Source: CAZKWY01 sp964556655 (lineage in GTDB: Bacteria; Patescibacteriota; Minisyncoccia; Portnoybacterales; UBA2143). From it: a DNA stretch of 30,650 nucleotides. The stretch's first letter is position 1. Every line of letters begins with the position of its first letter. Positions 21,963-29,272 of this stretch are shown here, piece after piece. The stretch lies in the NCBI GenBank assembly GCA_964556655.1, contig CAZKWY010000008.1, positions 1-30,650 on the forward strand, given 5' to 3'. A program made the translations under genes and the position numbers. Below the pieces are notes generated by a model, which saw only the letters and a program-made list of their open reading frames with translations, was not told the DNA's origin and ran no database searches.

Positions 21963-22521
21963 AAATCCGATAACTAGCGCAAGCTGGTTTTAAAGAAAAG
22001 CTGAAGGCAATATCAGTTTTTTTAATAAGATTTGATAAAGGCGCTTCTATGTCCTTAAAGCATATATTTTCTTCCATTCCCTTTTGGAAAAGTAAAAGAT
22101 TTTCCCTGGTATCAGCATATCCTTTCAATTCGGCCTGATTTTTTCCTCCTTGGTAGGTAAAATGAGTTAGATAAACCCCGTCAGGAACAATAGAAGAAAA
22201 TATCTCAAAAAAAGGCGTCCAAGCAGTAAGCTCGTTCTGTTTTTGGCAAATTTTGCCAAGGCGCTGATTGACTTTTTTGACTGTCTCTTCCATCTGGCTC
22301 ATTTTTTGGGCTTTTTCATCCGCCTCTCTCACCGCGATAAGTTCTTCTTGAGCGTTTAAAAGGATAGATAAATAAAGATAAGCGCTGGCTAAAAAAGCAG
22401 TAAAGACAGCTAAACAAACAATCATCCAGACAGATAAAGAGATTAGAAGGCCGGCCAGGTAAGAAGCAGCTATTTCTTTTTTAATCCGCGGAGGCAAAAG
22501 ATTGAATTTTAACTTGAGCAT
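21952..22521 (-). CDS. pilN: PilN-like fimbrial assembly protein
   Basis: PilN's cytoplasmic N-terminal peptide binds PilM. Here it is LKLKFNLLPPRIKKE, matching the conserved INLLP-type motif. A membrane helix (about 26–52), a coiled coil (about 55–95) and a small C-terminal domain (SSIVPDGVYLTHFTYQGG...ELKGYADTRENLLLF) follow, as in the PilN family. Length is 189 residues. It starts 10 bp after pilM and overlaps pilO. Confidence 0.86.
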   Translation of the reverse strand: MLKLKFNLLPPRIKKEIAASYLAGLLISLSVWMIVCLAVFTAFLASAYLYLSILLNAQEELIAVREADEKAQKMSQMEETVKKVNQRLGKICQKQNELTAWTPFFEIFSSIVPDGVYLTHFTYQGGKNQAELKGYADTRENLLLFQKGMEENICFKDIEAPLSNLIKKTDIAFSFSLKPACASYRIYEE

Positions 22522-22530
22522 AGCTTTAAA

Positions 22531-23637
22531 CTAGTCTTTGATAAATTGGCGAAGGGCCAGCCCTATGACAGTAGTATAAGCGAGAGAGCCCTTCCTGGAA
22601 ATACAAATGCCTTTTTTAGAGCAAAGGTTTTTTCTCTTATCGAGCAAAATATTAACAAAGGGATCGCCCAAAACAACCGGCACCTTAATTTTCTCGCCTA
22701 GATATTCGGGGAGATTTTTAAGCAGAGCATCTCCTCCGCAAAGAACGACTTGAGATATCTTTTCTGACTTTCCGTAGCTATCTCTTCGTTCATGGTAAAA
22801 ATTAAGATAATCTTGGATTTGTTTGGCAAGATTATCAATGATTGGCTTAATGGCCTTGCAAACATCTCCTTCTGTTTTCTTCTTGTTGCTTTTTAAGGGA
22901 CAGTCCAGTCCTGTATTAATTTTTAAAGAAGTGGCCTTTTTGCCAGTCACCCGCATTGCTTCTGCGATAGCTCTGTCTAGATCTTTGCCAGAAATTTTAA
23001 CACGAGAAGAAAAACGCACCGCGCCGGAAGAAAAAATAACAAAGCTTGATCCGTTAGCGCCGAAATCAACAATAAGGGAAGGCTTGGGCTTGTCAATCTC
23101 TAAAAGGCTCCTGACCACCGCTATTGATTCCGGCTCTAAAGCAATGGGACTTAACCCTGCTCCCTGCAAAAAAGAGACATAAGAATCAACCAGCTTTTTA
23201 GGAGCAGCAGCAATTAGCACATCTATTTGCTGATCATCTCTTTTGTCGCTCGGAACAACCTGCCAATCCAAATAAACTCTGTCTATGCCTAAAGGGATAT
23301 GTTCTTCAGCTTCCCAAAAAATTGCCTGTGAAAGCTCTCCTTTTTTCATGCGCGGAAGCTTGACCATTCTAATAAAAATATTTTCTTCCGGCAAATTGCA
23401 AACTACCTGTTTGCTTTCCAGCGACTTCCCTTGAACTTTCGTCAGCGCCTTTTTTAAAATCGCAACAAGGTCTTTTTCTTTTTGAATAACTCCATTTTTA
23501 ATAAGACCGACAGGAATTTTTTCCTTAACGAAGCCAGAAAGATAAATCTGCCCCCTCTTTTTGTCTAATTGGATAATCTTAAGAGAGCAATCGCTAATAT
23601 CTAGGCCAAAAGATTTTTTATGACGGCTGTAAATCAT
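22531..23637 (-). CDS. pilM: PilM, actin-like type IV pilus assembly ATPase-fold protein
   Basis: PilM is an FtsA-like actin-fold protein that docks to PilN inside the cell. The 368 residues begin with FGLDISDCSLKII (phosphate 1 loop), then RMVKLPRMKKGELSQAIFWEAEEHIP, a hallmark of PilM, LIVDFGANGSSFVIF (phosphate 2) and VVLCGGDALLKNLPEYL (adenosine motif). It is followed by pilN and pilO. The ATG at 23635–23637 has a distant AAGGA but no close SD. Confidence 0.92.
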   Translation of the reverse strand: MIYSRHKKSFGLDISDCSLKIIQLDKKRGQIYLSGFVKEKIPVGLIKNGVIQKEKDLVAILKKALTKVQGKSLESKQVVCNLPEENIFIRMVKLPRMKKGELSQAIFWEAEEHIPLGIDRVYLDWQVVPSDKRDDQQIDVLIAAAPKKLVDSYVSFLQGAGLSPIALEPESIAVVRSLLEIDKPKPSLIVDFGANGSSFVIFSSGAVRFSSRVKISGKDLDRAIAEAMRVTGKKATSLKINTGLDCPLKSNKKKTEGDVCKAIKPIIDNLAKQIQDYLNFYHERRDSYGKSEKISQVVLCGGDALLKNLPEYLGEKIKVPVVLGDPFVNILLDKRKNLCSKKGICISRKGSLAYTTVIGLALRQFIKD

Positions 23638-23644
23638 ATCGTTT

Positions 23645-24061
23645 TTAATCCTTTTTTATTCTATCATTTTCACTCTTTTTAGCCAAATACCTGCTATTCC
23701 TCTTCCAAAAAGGCCTCGCTAAAACAGCTGCCATGATAATGCCTAATCCGTCTATAGCAACATCAATAAAGGAGGCCTGCCGATCCCTAATGAATGATTG
23801 ATGAAACTCATCTAAAAAAGCATACCCTAGAGCAATCCCCGCGGACAAAAAAAGCGCTTTCCTCTTGCTTAGAGAATGCTCTCCCAGAGCTAGAAAAAGA
23901 AAGATAGAAAGCAGGCCGTATTCTGTAAAATGGGCTATTTTTCTTAAAATAAAATCGTATTGGCCGGGCAAATTAGAGGATAGGCCCGGTTGATGGGAAA
24001 GAAAAAAAATAAATCCAGCCCATAAAAAGACCAAAAGCCATTTTTTTTGTTTCTTTTTCAT
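23645..24061 (-). CDS. VanZ-family membrane protein
   Basis: A 138-residue integral membrane protein with about four helices. The family pattern is clear: FFLSHQPG near the N-terminus, KIAHFTEYGLLS, then FLDEFHQSFIRDRQASFIDVAIDGLG. VanZ-like proteins are linked to teicoplanin resistance in one operon, but the general function is unknown. It stands 7 bp upstream of pilM, so it probably shares its transcript. A strong hairpin abuts its start codon. Confidence 0.88.
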   Translation of the reverse strand: MKKKQKKWLLVFLWAGFIFFLSHQPGLSSNLPGQYDFILRKIAHFTEYGLLSIFLFLALGEHSLSKRKALFLSAGIALGYAFLDEFHQSFIRDRQASFIDVAIDGLGIIMAAVLARPFWKRNSRYLAKKSENDRIKKD

Positions 24062-24096
24062 AAAATTACGGCCGCCCCTTTAAGACAAGGGCGGCC
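24062..24096 (-). terminator. Hairpin terminator between the small-protein genes and the VanZ gene
   Basis: GGCCGCCC pairs with GGGCGGCC, extended by TT/AA across one bulged base, around a 6-nt loop; TTTT follows on the minus strand. It lies after the small gene ending at 24102, and the T-run touches the VanZ-gene ATG at 24061. With no promoter visible between them, some read-through is expected. Confidence 0.6.
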
Positions 24097-24101
24097 TAAG
24101 C

Positions 24102-24338
24102 CTATATTCTATGGCGCATTTCCTCCATTTGGATCCAGATGGCAGAAGCGCGACGCTTTAAAGCAATTGTTTCACTCAAAAAATCGCCATTCTCCTTTTG
24201 GCGATTAAGCATTTCCAAAAGGCTTTCTATTTTTTCCATCTGAAGAAGAGCTTCTTGATAAGCGGCTTTTATTTTTCCAATGTAATCCCCGTTCCCCTCT
24301 TCGACTTTCACCAGTTTGACAGCTTGGTTTTTTGCCAT
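24102..24338 (-). CDS. Small helical protein B, apparent paralogue of its upstream neighbour
   Basis: The start is the ATG at 24336–24338, set by AAGGAGGAGG 2 bp ahead (24341–24350); a TTG 36 bp further up is rejected. The 78 residues are soluble and mostly helical, with EALLQMEKIESLLEML and DFLSETIALKRRASAIW. The same pattern occurs in the protein encoded at 24349–24582 (ALSRMKEVENLLEAF; DFCYEANQLKRVVYGI), so the two look like diverged duplicates. The SD overlaps the stop of the upstream gene, indicating coupling. A terminator follows. Function unknown. Confidence 0.8.
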   Translation of the reverse strand: MAKNQAVKLVKVEEGNGDYIGKIKAAYQEALLQMEKIESLLEMLNRQKENGDFLSETIALKRRASAIWIQMEEMRHRI

Positions 24339-24348
24339 CGCCTCCTCC

Positions 24349-24582
24349 TTATTGCGAGCGAGCTCGCAGAGCAAATGCTTTTTCCTGAATGCCGTACACC
24401 ACCCTCTTAAGCTGATTCGCCTCGTAGCAAAAATCGCAGACCGCCCCAGAGCTAAGGAACGCTTCTAAAAGATTTTCTACTTCTTTCATTCTAGACAATG
24501 CCGTAGCCATAGCCCTTCTTGTTTCGGGAATGACAAGCTCTGGGAAAATAAAAGAATCTTCTCTAGAAACAAGCTCTCCCAT
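24349..24582 (-). CDS. Small helical protein A, downstream of polX
   Basis: A 77-residue soluble protein with a strong SD (AAGGAGGA at 24588–24595, 5-bp spacing). It contains FIFPELVIPETRRAMAT, then ALSRMKEVENLLEAF and a cysteine pair (CDFC, residues about 49–52) before LKRVVYGIQEK. It begins 23 bp after the polX stop and is tightly linked to the related small gene that follows. No known family is recognised; a metal-binding or protein-protein role is possible. Confidence 0.8.
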   Translation of the reverse strand: MGELVSREDSFIFPELVIPETRRAMATALSRMKEVENLLEAFLSSGAVCDFCYEANQLKRVVYGIQEKAFALRARSQ

Positions 24583-24605
24583 TTCAATCCTCCTTTTCTT
24601 ATTCG

Positions 24606-26345
24606 TTAAAAAGAACTTTTAAAGCTTTCTACAAAAAACCGATAGTCCTTATTAGTATTTAAAACGCTGCTTTTGCCAGCCCATCCTCTTCTGGCTTGGC
24701 CGATACCTAGTTCCATCATCCAAAGATGATTAACGCTGTGAGCATCCGTTCCCATTGTCATTTTAACTCCCGCCTCTATCGCTTGGCGAATGTCTGTATC
24801 TTTTAAGTCTAAGCGATCTTGATGAGCGTTAATTTCTATGGCGGTCCGATTTTTTTTGGCTGCTTGAAAAACTTTTTTTAAATCTAAAGGATAACCTTCT
24901 CTTTTTTGGATTACCCGTCCTGTCGGATGACCAATAATGTTAACATGAGGATTGCTAATTGCCCTTATCACTCTTTTAGTAGCGTCTTTCTGAGACATTT
25001 TCATTCCCGAATGGATGCTTCCAATGACAATGTCTAATTTAGCCAGCACTTCATCTTTAACAGCCATAGAGCCGTCTATTTTAATATCAACTTCCGCTCC
25101 TTTCAAGATTTTAATGCCGGAAACTTTTTTATCCGCCCTGTCTATTGCCGACATATACTTCAAGAGGCGCTTTTCGTCCATCCCATGAGCTACTCTCAAA
25201 AAACCGGCGTGGTCAGTAATAACAATATACTGGTGCCCCATCTTTTTAGCCGCCCGAGCCATTTCTTCAATCGTTTGCGCTCCGTCCGACCAAGTAGTGT
25301 GACACTGGGTCTCTCCTTTAATATCATCGTAGCCTATTAAGCGAGGAAGAGCTTTATTGCCCTGCGCCTCTTGAAAAGCCGCCTCAATCTCGCCAGTGTT
25401 AGTCCTTATTTCCGGAGGCATATAGACAAGCCCGATAGCCTGATAAACTTCTTCTTCGTCAGATCCGGCAACTCTTTTATCATCTTTAAAAACTCCGTAT
25501 TCGCTTAGCTTAAGATTTCTTTCTATGGCAATGCGCCGGGTGGCAATATTGTGGTCTTTGCTGCCGGTAAAATACTGCAAGGCCGCCCCAAAGCTTTCTT
25601 TTTTTACCACGCGAAGATCGCAATCGTAACCGGCTTTTAGGCGAACTGATGATTTAGTCGGTCCCCTTGCCCAAACTTTAACCACTTCCGGCATAGCAAC
25701 AAAAGCTTCCATTACTTTTTGTGAAGAAGAACAAGCAACCAAGATATCAACATCGCCAACCGCTTCCTTTCTTCTTCTTAAAGAACCAGCCAAACTTATT
25801 TTTTTGACTTGAGGAAGCCCTTTTAAGCGTTGAACAATTGCCCTAGCCGAAGGGAGAATGACTCCTAATAAAAAACGGCCTTGATTCTGCCTGACAAAAC
25901 CAATGGCCTGAAGAATATTAGCTTCGCTTTTAGGGCCAAAGCCTTCTAGGTCTTTAATGCGCCCTTTTTGAGCGGCTTTTTCCAAATCTTTGATATTTTT
26001 TACTCCCAGCTCGCGATAGAGAATTTTAATCTTTCTCGGCCCCATGCCCTCTACGGAAGAAAGTTCTTCTATATCAACAGGCGATTCTTTTTTAAGTTTT
26101 TCGTATTCTTTAATGCGGCCTGTATTGATATATTCCTCAATCTTTTCCGCTATCCCTTGGCCAATGCCGGAAATGTTTTTAAGCGTCTCTATGCCCCCTT
26201 CTTGATAAACTTTTTGAAGATCTTTCTTCAGAGACTCTATTGAGCGAGCTGCTTTTTCATAAGCGCGCGGTTTAAAAGAAACTTCTTTCATCTCTAAAAA
26301 ATCCGCCATTTGATAAAGAATTTGCGCCAGCTCTAGGTTGGTCAT
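24606..26345 (-). CDS. polX: DNA polymerase X with PHP domain
   Basis: Family X polymerases fill short gaps in base-excision repair; the C-terminal PHP domain carries Mn-dependent exonuclease/phosphatase activities. The start is ATG 26343–26345 (TNLELAQILYQMADFLEM), 579 residues; an upstream TTG is rejected. Helix-hairpin-helix motifs are ISGIGQGIAEKI and VEGMGPRKIKILY. The palm has GSLRRRKEAVGDVDILV (catalytic D198 and D200) with D243 (YDCDLRV). The PHP motifs are QCHTTWSDG, TDHAG, GSIHSG and GTDAHS. It starts 4 bp after the MFS-like stop. Confidence 0.95.
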   Translation of the reverse strand: MTNLELAQILYQMADFLEMKEVSFKPRAYEKAARSIESLKKDLQKVYQEGGIETLKNISGIGQGIAEKIEEYINTGRIKEYEKLKKESPVDIEELSSVEGMGPRKIKILYRELGVKNIKDLEKAAQKGRIKDLEGFGPKSEANILQAIGFVRQNQGRFLLGVILPSARAIVQRLKGLPQVKKISLAGSLRRRKEAVGDVDILVACSSSQKVMEAFVAMPEVVKVWARGPTKSSVRLKAGYDCDLRVVKKESFGAALQYFTGSKDHNIATRRIAIERNLKLSEYGVFKDDKRVAGSDEEEVYQAIGLVYMPPEIRTNTGEIEAAFQEAQGNKALPRLIGYDDIKGETQCHTTWSDGAQTIEEMARAAKKMGHQYIVITDHAGFLRVAHGMDEKRLLKYMSAIDRADKKVSGIKILKGAEVDIKIDGSMAVKDEVLAKLDIVIGSIHSGMKMSQKDATKRVIRAISNPHVNIIGHPTGRVIQKREGYPLDLKKVFQAAKKNRTAIEINAHQDRLDLKDTDIRQAIEAGVKMTMGTDAHSVNHLWMMELGIGQARRGWAGKSSVLNTNKDYRFFVESFKSSF

Positions 26346-26349
26346 ATGG

Positions 26350-26982
26350 CTATTCTTTGGTTTGCGCGGGCTGAACGCCTTTGGCAACAACTATTTTTAA
26401 CTTTTTACTGCTTTTAGGAATGATATCCCTTCTTATCAGAAGAGGCAAAAGAGAGCTAACAGCGATAAAGATGCTTACGCTTAAAAAAAGCGTGTCAAAG
26501 CCCCATTTATCAGCGATAATACCGCCTAAAGCTCCTGAAACGCCCGTCCCCAAACCAATTAAAGCTCCTCTGACGCCCCAATCAAAAGCTTCCTTGCCTT
26601 TGTCAATATGCCTAGTAAACAGAGCTGTAAAAGCTGGCATATTCATCCCTAAGCCAAAAGCATAGACCGCTTGCAAGACATAGGTATGCCAAGGAAGATA
26701 AGCGAAGATATAGGAAAAGACGGCGAGAGCTGAAATCATGTTGCCAATAACAATAAACCAAAGATCATCCTTGTCTCCGTGGTTCTTGTCTAAATATCTG
26801 CCGAAAGGAATAACAACAAAAGAATAAACTATCCAATATATTGCCGAAACAAAACCAGCCACCCTTACATCGCCTCCCTCAATCTGATTAGCAATAAAAA
26901 TAGCGAAAATGGGGAGATAAAATCCGTATCCGGCAATCAAGGCCAGATCAGATAAAATCAAAATCTTAATTATTTTATTCAT
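26350..26982 (-). CDS. Half-size major facilitator superfamily protein (6 TM)
   Basis: The 210 residues give six hydrophobic helices (about 7–28, 40–61, 74–95, 99–118, 137–158 and 163–185). The segment WIVYSFVVIPFGRYLDKNHGDK between helices 2 and 3 resembles the MFS motif A (GxxxDrxGrr). Ordinary MFS carriers have 12 helices and about 400 residues; this stops cleanly after one six-helix bundle plus a basic tail. It could work as a dimer or be a remnant. Substrate unknown. It lies between yidD and polX. Confidence 0.75.
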   Translation of the reverse strand: MNKIIKILILSDLALIAGYGFYLPIFAIFIANQIEGGDVRVAGFVSAIYWIVYSFVVIPFGRYLDKNHGDKDDLWFIVIGNMISALAVFSYIFAYLPWHTYVLQAVYAFGLGMNMPAFTALFTRHIDKGKEAFDWGVRGALIGLGTGVSGALGGIIADKWGFDTLFLSVSIFIAVSSLLPLLIRRDIIPKSSKKLKIVVAKGVQPAQTKE

Positions 26983-26991
26983 TAGCCTAAA

Positions 26992-27192
26992 TCAGATACA
27001 AGTAAAAATTCTTTTAAGGCCGCGCCAGCCTCCTTTTAATATACCATATTCTTTAATGGATTGATAAGCGTATTGAGAGCAGGTAGGGCAATGACGGCAT
27101 TGGCCCATTACCCGTAAAAAAGGCAGACAGCCATGGTCAGGAGAAATAGTCGCCTGATAAATTTTAATAAGTCCGAGAATTATTTTTTTCAT
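26992..27192 (-). CDS. yidD: YidD, membrane protein insertion efficiency factor
   Basis: YidD is a small membrane-associated protein that assists YidC-dependent insertion. The start is ATG 27190–27192 (KKIILGLIKIYQATISPDHG); a TTG 75 bp upstream would run through a terminator and is rejected. The signature CPTCSQYAYQSIKEYGILKGGWRGLKRIF is clear. The 66 residues include extra cysteines (C47 region, CRHCPTC). It is not next to yidC or rnpA, its usual partners; the MFS-like gene follows by 9 bp. Confidence 0.88.
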   Translation of the reverse strand: MKKIILGLIKIYQATISPDHGCLPFLRVMGQCRHCPTCSQYAYQSIKEYGILKGGWRGLKRIFTCI

Positions 27193-27204
27193 CAGTTTTC
27201 TTTT

Positions 27205-27210
27205 ATTATA
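27205..27210 (-). promoter_or_regulatory. -10 element of yidD
   Basis: The minus strand has a perfect TATAAT, 12 bp before the yidD ATG; no convincing -35 is present. Initiation 6–8 bp past it would leave a leader of only about 5 nt, nearly leaderless. A terminator lies just upstream, which supports a promoter here. Confidence 0.5.
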
Positions 27211-27229
27211 CTTTAATCCACACCAAGAT

Positions 27230-27252
27230 AAAACCGCCCTGTTGCAGGGCGG
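27230..27252 (-). terminator. Terminator after the zinc-ribbon gene
   Basis: CCGCCCTG and CAGGGCGG form a perfect GC-rich 8-bp stem with a 3-nt loop, followed on the minus strand by TTTTATC. It lies 11 bp after the stop of the upstream small gene. Confidence 0.75.
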
Positions 27253-27263
27253 CAGGAAAATGG

Positions 27264-27539
27264 TCAATCGCAGGAACAGAAAGAATCGTACGGATGCAAG
27301 GGGTAGAGCTCTAATAAAAAATTTCTTTTTATAGGCAGATAGCCCCCTTCGTCTTCTGCGCCAAACCTCATTCGACAGCGATAGCAGTAAAAAAGTAATT
27401 CCACGGTAGCTTGCCCGAAAGACGAAGTAACATCAATAAAGCCAATTTCAGCGCTATCGCAATGCGGGCAAAGATACTGGCACTTTTTGCCAGCCTCTTG
27501 CTTTCCCCCGTCAATCGCCTCCTCTTTTTTCTCTTTCAT
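27264..27539 (-). CDS. Small zinc-ribbon protein
   Basis: A 91-residue cytoplasmic protein with CPHC (about residues 24–27) and CYRC (about 52–55), a two-knuckle zinc-ribbon arrangement separated by 24 residues (with VTSSFGQATVELLFYCYRC between). The N-terminus is highly charged and the C-terminus ends CSCD. A strong SD (AGGAGGA at 27544–27550) marks the ATG. It is monocistronic: promoter-like sequence upstream, terminator downstream, and UGA stop. No specific family is recognised. Confidence 0.82.
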   Translation of the reverse strand: MKEKKEEAIDGGKQEAGKKCQYLCPHCDSAEIGFIDVTSSFGQATVELLFYCYRCRMRFGAEDEGGYLPIKRNFLLELYPLHPYDSFCSCD

Positions 27540-27584
27540 TTTATCCTCCTTTTTTTATAGAACGTAACGTGAAAAGTTTCTATT

Positions 27585-27612
27585 ATTTTATTTATTTTTT
27601 TAAAAAAATCAA
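27585..27612 (-). promoter_or_regulatory. Candidate promoter of the zinc-ribbon gene
   Basis: The minus strand has TTGATT, a 16-bp spacer and TAAAAT (five of six). It lies in the 91-bp A/T-rich gap before the SD-led start. The low complexity of the region lowers confidence. Confidence 0.45.
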
Positions 27613-27630
27613 GCGTTGTTTTAATAATTT

Positions 27631-27915
27631 TTAAAATAAGCGCTTGCTTGCTGAGAAAAATATTTTCTTTCTTCTGATAATTTCTTCTAAAGAAATAAGT
27701 CTTTTGAAAGGGGCGGTTTGGCCTAGACAGGCAACTTCTCCTCTATCGGCCAGCTTATCTATTCGATAAAGCGCACCCACAATTAATTGCTTGCCGCATC
27801 GCGGACAAACATTTCTAATCTTTTTAGTCTCCTGCTCTTCAGAAGGGCATGCCCTATCCGCTAAACTATAAAGATCTGATTTGATTATTCTATAATTATT
27901 TGCCTGTTTTCTCAA
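27631..27915 (-). CDS. EndoQ-like C-terminal zinc-region fragment
   Basis: A 94-residue frame whose only plausible start is TTG (27913–27915), directly after the TAA of the upstream gene and in the same frame; it contains no Met codon at all. The segment VCPRCGKQLIVGALYRIDKLADR followed by PFKRLISLEEII closely resembles the C-terminal zinc-binding part of EndoQ (TIGR00375-type, PHP-fold endonucleases of about 400 residues). The catalytic PHP part is absent. It may be a decayed remnant or a stand-alone domain translated by coupling to the upstream gene. Family resemblance is from memory of the motif, not from a search. Confidence 0.55.
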   Translation of the reverse strand: MRKQANNYRIIKSDLYSLADRACPSEEQETKKIRNVCPRCGKQLIVGALYRIDKLADRGEVACLGQTAPFKRLISLEEIIRRKKIFFSASKRLF

Positions 27916-29232
27916 TTATCTTTTGGTTTGGCTAACCGCCAAGCCCCACACCAGCCAAAAGATAAGCTGGCCTTGCTGAAGCGTCCAAAAAAAATGATCT
28001 GTCATGCCAAGCAGAACGACTCCTCCGCCAAGAGCTATCAACCATCCTCTGATCAAAAACCGCTTGGTTCTTGCTCCAGCCAAAAAAGACCGCCATAAAA
28101 AGAACAAAAAGGCAATTAGCCCTACAATGCCCGTTTCAACAGCAACCAAGAGATAAAGGTTGTGGACTGGCTGATGGAACCATTGAACCATAAGATCAAA
28201 AACGCCCCTTATTTTCCAAACAAAATTGCCTATGCCTATTCCCAACAAAGGAGACTGGTTAATTAAGAAAAAACTTATTGATTGATAGGATTCACGCAAA
28301 ACAAGAGCCTGCTCTGATAAAGACAACGAAAAGCGCGCGTTAATCTCCGGCCATAATAGGAAAAGCGCTAGCAGGACATAGCTAAGCCAGACAAGAATCA
28401 ACCCGATAGTTCTTTTAAAAAAGCCCTTATCCGAAGATTGAATAGCTTTCAATAAAACAAAAGAAAAATAAAAAATGCTGGCCAGCCAAAAAATAATGAT
28501 AACTGATCTGGAAAAAGTAAGATATAAAGCAGAAATCATTATTCCTAAGCAAGCAACTAGCAATAAATTAACGGGGAAAGAGCGATCTTTTTCTAGCCAA
28601 AAAAGGTAAAAAGCAAAAATGGACAAGAATAAAAAAACTGCCAGCATATTTGGATGCGGCAAAGCCCCATAAGCGCGGATAAGTTCAATGCCCGCTGTTT
28701 CAATTTTGGCCACCCCATTGATACTAGGGTCCAAAGGGCTTTCCGCCAATATTTTAAGGCCCAGACTTCTTTGATTAAAAAACTGCCCTAAAGCGATAAC
28801 TGATTGGAAAAGACCGCCCAGAAAAAGCGCTTGACTAAGACGAAAAAAACCAAAAAGGCGGCCGAAATTAGCTTTGAGATAAAAGAAAAAAAGCGCTAGT
28901 TCCAAAAGCTTTATCCATTGATAAAGACCAAGAACAAAGTTGCTGGCTTCGGCAAGAGAGAGCAAAGCGATAATGAGAAACAAGACTAGCCATCCGCCAA
29001 TGCCTTTTATCTTTTTCTCCAGCCATTTTCCGCTAAGATCTTTTAAAAACCTATTCTTCCTTTCTCTCCTAAGCCACAAAAAAAGAAGAGCCAGCAAAAG
29101 AAGGTCAGTAAAGTAAAGATATACACTTGACCATTCATTAAATCCCCCTCCATAAACTGCCAATATTTTTCTGGTCTGGAAAGGCAGGCAAAAGACCAGC
29201 AGATAGAATAAAAACTTTTCCAGCAAAACCAT
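27916..29232 (-). CDS. O-antigen ligase/Wzy-like membrane protein
   Basis: A 438-residue protein with about ten to twelve hydrophobic helices. Family features are LTFSRSVIIIFW in the middle, the large outer loop with SPLLGIGIGNFVW, and HQPVHNLYLLVAVETGIVGLIAF near the C-terminus, as in Wzy_C/RfaL-type proteins. Such enzymes join or polymerise lipid-linked glycans on the outer face of the membrane; the glycan here is unknown and could be a glycoprotein or an exopolysaccharide. A purine-rich GGAGGG-type SD precedes the ATG (29230–29232). Confidence 0.85.
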   Translation of the reverse strand: MVLLEKFLFYLLVFCLPFQTRKILAVYGGGFNEWSSVYLYFTDLLLLALLFLWLRRERKNRFLKDLSGKWLEKKIKGIGGWLVLFLIIALLSLAEASNFVLGLYQWIKLLELALFFFYLKANFGRLFGFFRLSQALFLGGLFQSVIALGQFFNQRSLGLKILAESPLDPSINGVAKIETAGIELIRAYGALPHPNMLAVFLFLSIFAFYLFWLEKDRSFPVNLLLVACLGIMISALYLTFSRSVIIIFWLASIFYFSFVLLKAIQSSDKGFFKRTIGLILVWLSYVLLALFLLWPEINARFSLSLSEQALVLRESYQSISFFLINQSPLLGIGIGNFVWKIRGVFDLMVQWFHQPVHNLYLLVAVETGIVGLIAFLFFLWRSFLAGARTKRFLIRGWLIALGGGVVLLGMTDHFFWTLQQGQLIFWLVWGLAVSQTKR

Positions 29233-29272
29233 ACTTCTCTCCCTCCCTTACCCCTCCAAGAACAGCCCCTCT

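Noticed and set aside
25283..25309. Missing first histidine (QxH instead of HxH) in the PolX PHP motif
   Set aside because: Bacterial PolX proteins commonly carry Gln at this place, so it is not a sign of inactivation.
26992..27266. UGA recoding as glycine (SR1/Gracilibacteria code)
   Set aside because: Two genes end naturally at UGA, with correct family length for YidD, and no in-frame UGA interrupts any recognised gene.
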